NCBI GenBank assembly: GCA_934149155.1
Contig: CAKPDZ010000049.1
Coordinates: 1 to 10,052, forward strand
Source of the DNA: an uncultured Clostridia bacterium
GTDB lineage: Bacteria > Bacillota > Clostridia > TANB77 > CAG-508
Direction of reading: 5' to 3'
Length of the DNA: 10,052 nt
The first letter of the stretch is position 1. Each line of letters opens with the position of its first letter. The notes under the pieces are model-generated. The model ran no database searches. It had not been told where the DNA came from and worked only from the letters and a program-made list of their open reading frames with translations. Of this stretch, positions 5,337-10,052 are shown one piece after another. A program made the translations under genes and the position numbers.

Positions 5337-6893
5337 TTAGCTTCTTAAATATTCTAATTCCTCTTCAATATCTTTTCTCATAAATAGCGGTTCACCTTTT
5401 TCAATCACTTGAATGTCTTTTAATTTATCATATTCATACAAGCTATCCCATGTTTGAAATTCTTCTGTTATTCCAATTTGATGTAATAAATTCTTTGCTG
5501 TTTCTTCCATAAATGGTAATAAAATTATTCCTATTTTTCTAATATTTTCTATTAGATGATATATGCTAGATTCTAGTTTTTCTGTTTCTTCGTTTTTAGC
5601 AAGTTCCCATGGTCTAGTTTCATCTATATATTTGTTTGTTCTAGAAACTAATATCCACAACTCTTTTAAAGAATCAGCTATTTCATATTTTTCGATTAAT
5701 TCTTCTACTTTTTTAATTTGAATATTTGTAAATTCTTCAAATTCTTTATCTACTTCATTTGGTGTACCATTATATTCTGGTACTTTTCCACAAAAGTATT
5801 TATTTACCATTGATACTGTTCTATTTACTAAGTTTCCTAAATCATTGCACAAGTCTGAATTATATCTTTCTACGAATCCATCTGGTGTATATAGTCCATC
5901 TTGTGATGTTTGCATTTCTCTTAATAAGAAATATCTTGTTGCATCTAGTCCATATCTGCTTATTAATTTTTCTGGATATACAACATTTCCTTTTGATTTT
6001 GACATTTTTCCGTCTTTCATCATTATCCAGTTATGGACTAATATTTTCTTTGGCAATGGTAAGTCTAATGCCATTAAGAATATTGGCCAATATATTAAAT
6101 GGAATCTTGCTATGTCTTTTCCTATTATTTGTAAATCTGCTGGCCAGTATTTTTTGAATAGTTCATCTTCATCTTGTGTATAACCCAATGCTGTCAAATA
6201 ATTTGTTAACGCATCTAACCATACATATATAACATGTTTTGGATCTGATTCTACTTTTATTCCCCAATCAAATGATGTTCTTGTTACACACAAGTCTTCA
6301 AGTCCTGGTTTTATAAAGTTATTTATCATCTCTGTTTTTCTATATTCTGGTTGGATGAAATCTGGATGTTCATCATAATATTGTAGTAATTTGTCTGCAT
6401 ATTTTTTCATATTGAAGAAATATGCTTCTTCTTTCATTAATTTTACTTCTCTACCACAGTCAGGACATTTTCCATCAACTAATTGTGTTTCTGTAAAATA
6501 TGTTTCACATGGCATACAATACCAACCTTCATATTCGCCTTTATATATGTCTCCTTTTTGTAAAAAGTATTCAAAGATTTTTTGAACAGCTTTTTCATGT
6601 CTTGGTTCTGTTGTTCTGATAAAATAGTCATAGTTTATGTTCATTAATTTCCATAAGTCCTTTGCCATTTTTGCCATTTCGTCAACATGCTCCTGTGGTG
6701 TTTTTCCATGTTCTTTTGCTACTGTCTCTATTTTTTGTCCATGTTCGTCTGTTCCTGTTAACATGAATACATCATACCCTCTTAATTGTTTATATCTTTT
6801 TACTGCGTCAGCTAATACTGTCGTATATGCTGTTCCTATATGAAATTTTCCACTTGGATAATATATTGGTGTTGTTATATAGAATTTTTCCAT
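5337..6893 (-). CDS. metG: Methionyl-tRNA synthetase, short form
   Basis: This encodes 518 residues. The enzyme charges tRNA-Met with methionine using ATP in the cytoplasm. The class I signature is FHIG (17-20), within YPSGKFHIGTAY. A zinc knuckle has Cys126, Cys129, Cys143 and Cys146. The KMSKS loop is at 296-300. The C-terminal part (about 365-500) is the helical anticodon-binding domain. The product ends at about residue 518, whereas many Bacillota enzymes (about 640-665 residues) continue with a tRNA-binding OB-fold domain; that domain is absent here and no separate copy is in the window. The stop is followed closely by the deacetylase gene with no trace of the missing domain in frame. 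Ribosome binding site AAAGGAGGA lies 7 bases before the ATG. A promoter is likely at 6920-6947. Confidence 0.97.
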   Translation of the reverse strand: MEKFYITTPIYYPSGKFHIGTAYTTVLADAVKRYKQLRGYDVFMLTGTDEHGQKIETVAKEHGKTPQEHVDEMAKMAKDLWKLMNINYDYFIRTTEPRHEKAVQKIFEYFLQKGDIYKGEYEGWYCMPCETYFTETQLVDGKCPDCGREVKLMKEEAYFFNMKKYADKLLQYYDEHPDFIQPEYRKTEMINNFIKPGLEDLCVTRTSFDWGIKVESDPKHVIYVWLDALTNYLTALGYTQDEDELFKKYWPADLQIIGKDIARFHLIYWPIFLMALDLPLPKKILVHNWIMMKDGKMSKSKGNVVYPEKLISRYGLDATRYFLLREMQTSQDGLYTPDGFVERYNSDLCNDLGNLVNRTVSMVNKYFCGKVPEYNGTPNEVDKEFEEFTNIQIKKVEELIEKYEIADSLKELWILVSRTNKYIDETRPWELAKNEETEKLESSIYHLIENIRKIGIILLPFMEETAKNLLHQIGITEEFQTWDSLYEYDKLKDIQVIEKGEPLFMRKDIEEELEYLRS

Positions 6894-6919
6894 TCTTTCA
6901 TCCTCCTTTGTCTGTTTGA

Positions 6920-6947
6920 ATTATATTATAATATCTCTTTTAAGCAA
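6920..6947 (-). promoter_or_regulatory. Candidate metG promoter at the end of truB
   Basis: On the minus strand, TTGCTT (6947-6942) precedes TATAAT (6925-6920) by 16 bases. A second TATAAT overlaps just upstream. The element lies over the last codons of truB and would give a leader of about 20 bases that holds the metG ribosome binding site. No T-box or other aminoacylation sensor fits in this short gap. Confidence 0.4.
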
Positions 6948-7769
6948 ATTATTTTTAACAGTCCCAATTCCAATAAAATGCTCATTACTGTAAACTTTAT
7001 ACACGCCATCAGGTAATGGCCAAGTCAATTGTACACCATTTAAAAATAATTGCAACTTTTTTTCATTTAAATTAATATTTTTATTTTGTCTAAAATAATT
7101 TTCAATTGTAATGCAAGTTTGATTTTGTTCTAATTCCTCTATTGTAATTGCATCTTCTATTTTGAACTCACCCACTTGAGTTCTTTTAAGTTCTTTCATA
7201 TATCCCACTGTACCAAGCTTTTCAGCTATATTCTCACATAATGTTCTTATATATGTTCCTTTTGAACAAGATACTCTAAATTCAATTTGCTTGTTAGCTT
7301 CATTAATATTTATCAGTTCTAAACTATAAATTTCTATTTTTCTAGGCTCAATTTCAACTTTCTCACCTTTTCTAGCATATTCATACAATTTTTTTCCATT
7401 TACTTTTATTGCAGAATACATTGGCGGTACTTGTTCCTGTTCTCCTTCTAATGTGTTCAAAGTTTGCTCTATAAACGTTGCTTCAAAGCATTTTGAATCA
7501 ACAGGTTTTGTTTCTATTACTTCGCCTTCTATATCTGCAGTGTCTGTTTTTTCACCTAGTTGCAAAACTGCTTCATATGTTTTGTCATGATTAATTATGT
7601 ATTTTGAAATCTGTGTTCCTTTTCCAATAAGTAATGGCAGCACTCCTGTCGCATTAGGATCTAATGTACCTGTATGTCCAACTTTTTCATTTAATATTTT
7701 CTTTGCTTTTCTTACTATATCATGTGATGTACAATTTTTAGGTTTATTTATTATTATTATTCCATCCAT
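6921..7769 (-). CDS. truB: tRNA pseudouridine-55 synthase
   Basis: This encodes 282 residues, a little shorter than the typical 290-310. TruB converts uridine 55 in the T-loop of most tRNAs to pseudouridine. The start MDGIIIINKPKNCTSHDIV is typical. The catalytic aspartate is Asp37 in HTGTLDPNATGVLP. Other conserved parts are KTYEAVLQLG (63-72), VPPMYSAIKVNGKKLYEYAR (114-133) and CSKGTYIRTL with Arg175. The C-terminal PUA-like region (about 230-282) is short. The ATG follows the nrnA stop after a single base (TAA-A-ATG), so translation is probably coupled. In many Bacillota ribF comes next; here metG does. Confidence 0.97.
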   Translation of the reverse strand: MDGIIIINKPKNCTSHDIVRKAKKILNEKVGHTGTLDPNATGVLPLLIGKGTQISKYIINHDKTYEAVLQLGEKTDTADIEGEVIETKPVDSKCFEATFIEQTLNTLEGEQEQVPPMYSAIKVNGKKLYEYARKGEKVEIEPRKIEIYSLELININEANKQIEFRVSCSKGTYIRTLCENIAEKLGTVGYMKELKRTQVGEFKIEDAITIEELEQNQTCITIENYFRQNKNINLNEKKLQLFLNGVQLTWPLPDGVYKVYSNEHFIGIGTVKNNLLKRDIII

Positions 7770-7770
7770 T

Positions 7771-8730
7771 TTATTTTTTTAATCCTTGTTTTACTGCATT
7801 TATAACTTTATTTTTTGCTTGTTCTAGTGTTCCACTAACAAAGCATCCGGCTGCTCCTTTATGTCCCCCACCACCAAGTAACATACATATATCTGAAACA
7901 TTAACAGTTTCATGAGAACGTAATGAACCTTTGTAACCGTTTGTTCCTTCTTTTTCTTTTAACAATACAGCAACTTCTACATCTTCAATATCACGAATCA
8001 TTTCTACTAAGCCTTCATCGTCTCCAATTTCAGCATTTGTTTTTTCATAATCTTCTAAATTCAAGTATGCAAAAGCTACTTTTCCATCTTCTAGAAATTC
8101 TAATCTATTATAAATCAATTTTTCTAATTCACAATGAGCTTTGCTTTTCTTTCTTAATGCAATTCTGCAAATATCTTTAAGTTTAGCACCTTTTCTTAGC
8201 AATTCTGCTGCAAATTCAAATGTTTCAGGACTTACTCCTCCCCATTGGAATCCACCTGTATCTGTTATTATACCTGTTAAAATGCATGTTGCTAAATCTT
8301 TATTTATATCTATATTATAATATTCAAACATTGCTGCAAGTACTTGGCAACAGGCTGGTGCTACTGGATCGACATAATTGTAATCTGCAAACATTGCATT
8401 TACTGAATGGTGATCTATTTGTATTGTTGTTTTTGCTGGTTCAAAATATTCATTTCCACAAGCTAATCTTTTTAAATCTGTACAATCAACTGCTATTGCT
8501 AAATCATATGGTTCTTCTTGACCTTTTTCTAATATTTTTTCTGAGCCTGGCAAAAATTTAAAATCTTTTGAATATTCAGGAATTACAACATCAGCTTTTT
8601 TTCCTAATTGTTGAACCGCATGCATCACTGATAGAGAGCTAGATACAGCATCTCCATCAGGTGACTCATGTGATAATATTACAATTGTTTCTGCTTTTTT
8701 TATTTCTTCTAATATATCATCTAATGTCAT
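7771..8730 (-). CDS. nrnA: NrnA-type DHH family oligoribonuclease / pAp phosphatase
   Basis: This encodes 319 residues, the normal length. NrnA proteins degrade very short RNAs to mononucleotides and, in studied members, dephosphorylate 3'-phosphoadenosine 5'-phosphate. The DHH domain shows HESPDGDAVSSS (21-32, metal-binding Asp25 and Asp27), VDCTD with Asp82, IDHH (105-108) and TDTGGFQW with Asp157. The DHHA1 domain has the substrate-binding GGGGHKGAAG motif (286-295). All metal ligands are present, so an active enzyme is expected. Its ATG overlaps the rbfA stop as TAATG, and ribosome binding site GGAGG lies inside the rbfA end. The nearby rbfA and truB genes support the annotation. RecJ is excluded by length and domain set. 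Confidence 0.94.
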   Translation of the reverse strand: MTLDDILEEIKKAETIVILSHESPDGDAVSSSLSVMHAVQQLGKKADVVIPEYSKDFKFLPGSEKILEKGQEEPYDLAIAVDCTDLKRLACGNEYFEPAKTTIQIDHHSVNAMFADYNYVDPVAPACCQVLAAMFEYYNIDINKDLATCILTGIITDTGGFQWGGVSPETFEFAAELLRKGAKLKDICRIALRKKSKAHCELEKLIYNRLEFLEDGKVAFAYLNLEDYEKTNAEIGDDEGLVEMIRDIEDVEVAVLLKEKEGTNGYKGSLRSHETVNVSDICMLLGGGGHKGAAGCFVSGTLEQAKNKVINAVKQGLKK

Positions 8731-9104
8731 TATTTATTATTTCCTCCGTTATCTTTGTTTTTCATTATATCATTTAATATGCTATCTATTCTAGCTCCAT
8801 ACTCTAAAGATTCATCTAATTCAAACACTAACTCTGGAGTATTTCTTAAATTAATTCTTTTAGCTAATTCTGAACGTAAATATCCAGAAGATTTTTTTAA
8901 TCCTGCTAAAGTTTCTTTCACATTTTTTGAGTTCAAAATGCTGACAGATACTTTTGCATATTTTAAGTCTGGTGTAACTTTAACTTTAGTAACACTAATC
9001 ATTCCCGTTACACTAGGTTCTTTTAAATCATAACTAATTATTTGACTAAGTTCTTTTCTAAATTCTTCATCAATTCTTCCTTGACGGTTATTGTTTTTAG
9101 GCAT
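8730..9104 (-). CDS. rbfA: Ribosome-binding factor A
   Basis: This encodes 124 residues, the expected length. RbfA is a small KH-fold protein that binds the immature 30S subunit and helps 16S rRNA 5' end maturation. Visible family features are RIDEEFRKELSQII near residues 10-23, VTGMISVTKVKVTPDLKYAKV (about 32-52) and the helix KKSSGYLRSELAKRINLRNTPELVF (about 70-94). The C-terminal tail is polar and Asn-rich. The ribosome binding site AAAGGAGG is strong. The gene sits between the infB region and nrnA, its usual place. Confidence 0.96.
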   Translation of the reverse strand: MPKNNNRQGRIDEEFRKELSQIISYDLKEPSVTGMISVTKVKVTPDLKYAKVSVSILNSKNVKETLAGLKKSSGYLRSELAKRINLRNTPELVFELDESLEYGARIDSILNDIMKNKDNGGNNK

Positions 9105-9151
9105 TTTTTCCTCCTTTCTGTCTTTTAATCCATTGTCTCATGTTTTTTATT

Positions 9152-9376
9152 TTATCTATATTTTTCATTTCGAGCATTAGCTATAGTTCTAGCTGTATTT
9201 CTTTTTTCTTTATCTATATTATCGTCAGCTTTCATGACTGCTTCTCTATATGCTTCATTATTTACTTCATCTATTGAAATTTTTCTGCTAGAATTTTTTA
9301 CTTTTTCATATACAGCTTGACTTGCTCTTATCCTTTCCAAAAAATCCTTGCGAGTTTGATTATTATTATTTGACAT
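9152..9376 (-). CDS. Small helical charged protein between infB and rbfA, function unknown
   Basis: Two in-frame starts are possible: ATG at 9385 (77 residues) and ATG at 9376 (74 residues, MSNNNNQTRKDF). The ribosome binding site AAAGGG (9393-9388) lies 2 bases from the first and 11 from the second, so I prefer the second. The protein is highly charged and predicted helical, with an Asn-rich start and a Lys/Arg/Asp/Glu body; no membrane helix, Cys pair or known motif is visible. In Bacillus subtilis the gene at this place is ylxP (about 90 residues, beginning with a hydrophobic strand); this one does not look like YlxP. It lies 23 bases after infB and 47 before rbfA, so is probably in their operon. 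Function is unknown, though a translation or ribosome link can be guessed from position. Confidence 0.75.
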   Translation of the reverse strand: MSNNNNQTRKDFLERIRASQAVYEKVKNSSRKISIDEVNNEAYREAVMKADDNIDKEKRNTARTIANARNEKYR

Positions 9377-9399
9377 ATTAATCATATCCCTTTCAGTAT

Positions 9400-10052
9400 C
9401 TATCTCTTGATTTCTTCCATAATATATGCTTCAATAATATCTCCTTCTTTGATATCATTGTATTTTTCAATTTGGATACCACATTCATATCCTTTTGATA
9501 CTTCTTTAGCATCATCTTTAAATCTCTTTAATGATGCTAGTTTACCATCATGTATAACTACATTGTCACGTAATACTCTTACTCCTGCGTTTCTTTCTAG
9601 TTTTCCATCTAATACATATGCACCAGCAATTGTACCAACATTTGATATTTTAAATGTTTGTCTAACTTCTGCATTTCCTATTATGTGTTCTTCATATTTT
9701 GGTGCTAACATACCTTTCATTGCAGATTCTACATCATCTATTGCTTGATATATTACAGAATATTGTTTTATTTGTACTTCTTCTTTTTCTGCCATGTCTT
9801 TTGCTGTTGGCATTGGTCTAACATTAAATGCTATGATTATTGCATTTGATACTTTTGCAAGTGTTACATCTGATTCTGTAACAGCTCCTGCTGCAGCATG
9901 AATAACTTTTACTCTTACTTCTTCATTTGACAATTTTTCCATTGATTGTTTAATAGCTTCTACAGAACCTTGAACATCTGCTTTTACTATTAAGTTAAGC
10001 ACTTTCAAGTCTCCAGCTTCCATTTGGCTGAATAAATTGTCTAATGTTACTT
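9400..10052 (-). CDS. infB: Translation initiation factor IF-2, C-terminal part (5' end beyond the window)
   Basis: About 217 residues are seen, and the frame stays open to the window edge: the codons before the internal Met at 10023 read VTLDNLFSQ, which is conserved IF-2 sequence. The true start and GTPase domain lie to the right. The visible part has the C1 domain (LNLIVKADVQGSVEA, then VIHAAAGAVTESDV) and the C2 domain that binds the fMet end of initiator tRNA (FKISNVGTIAGAYVLDGKL, VRVLRDNVVIHDGKL, SLKRFKDD, YECGIQIEKYNDIKEGD). IF-2 brings initiator tRNA to the 30S subunit. The TAG stop is at 9402-9400. Internal Met starts should not be taken as the gene start. Confidence 0.97.
   Translation of the reverse strand, partial: VTLDNLFSQMEAGDLKVLNLIVKADVQGSVEAIKQSMEKLSNEEVRVKVIHAAAGAVTESDVTLAKVSNAIIIAFNVRPMPTAKDMAEKEEVQIKQYSVIYQAIDDVESAMKGMLAPKYEEHIIGNAEVRQTFKISNVGTIAGAYVLDGKLERNAGVRVLRDNVVIHDGKLASLKRFKDDAKEVSKGYECGIQIEKYNDIKEGDIIEAYIMEEIKR

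Noticed and set aside
9374..9385. First ATG (9385) as the start of the small gene after infB
   Set aside because: Only two bases separate it from AAAGGG, too close for normal initiation; the ATG at 9376 is more plausible. It cannot be fully excluded.
9400..10023. Taking the Met at 10023 as the infB start
   Set aside because: The upstream codons to the window edge are open and read conserved IF-2 sequence, so the gene continues beyond the window.

Overview
The window looks like chromosomal DNA from an AT-rich member of the Bacillota, most likely class Clostridia. The reasons are very low GC in coding and non-coding DNA, strong AGGAGG-type ribosome binding sites, sigma-A-like promoters of the TTGnnn/TATAAT type, and the infB-rbfA-nrnA-truB gene order. 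No phage, plasmid, CRISPR, tRNA or rRNA signal is visible. The species cannot be named from the sequence alone.

Layout: from about 835 to the right edge everything is on the minus strand, so transcription runs from right to left. The right part (10052 to 6921) is a translation and RNA-maturation cluster: the 3' part of infB, a small uncharacterised gene, rbfA, nrnA and truB. The genes are tightly packed (rbfA and nrnA overlap as TAATG; nrnA and truB are one base apart). Next come metG, with its own candidate promoter at the end of truB, and a membrane-anchored polysaccharide deacetylase. A strong extended -10 promoter then starts tig (trigger factor), which ends at a clear terminator. After a 27-bp repeat present twice come clpP and clpX, which end at a bidirectional terminator at about 763-815. 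The central theme is making proteins (IF-2, ribosome maturation, tRNA pseudouridylation, Met-tRNA charging), then folding them (trigger factor) and degrading them (ClpXP).

The left part (1-760) is different. It is sparse and AT-rich, with two very small plus-strand genes, each with a recognisable promoter, ribosome binding site and terminator. One encodes a 63-residue protein with two predicted membrane helices; the other a 31-residue protein in which 17 residues are asparagine. They converge on clpX. Bases 1-127 hold no gene that I can support.

Most of the window is ordinary core genome and I do not see a clear new multi-gene system. The points most worth a second look are the Asn-rich micro-gene, the small gene occupying the usual ylxP position between infB and rbfA, the duplicated repeat resembling those mobilised by REP-associated transposases (upstream of clpP), the nested inverted repeats over the candidate clpX promoter, and the departures of MetRS, ClpP and ClpX from the usual family form.
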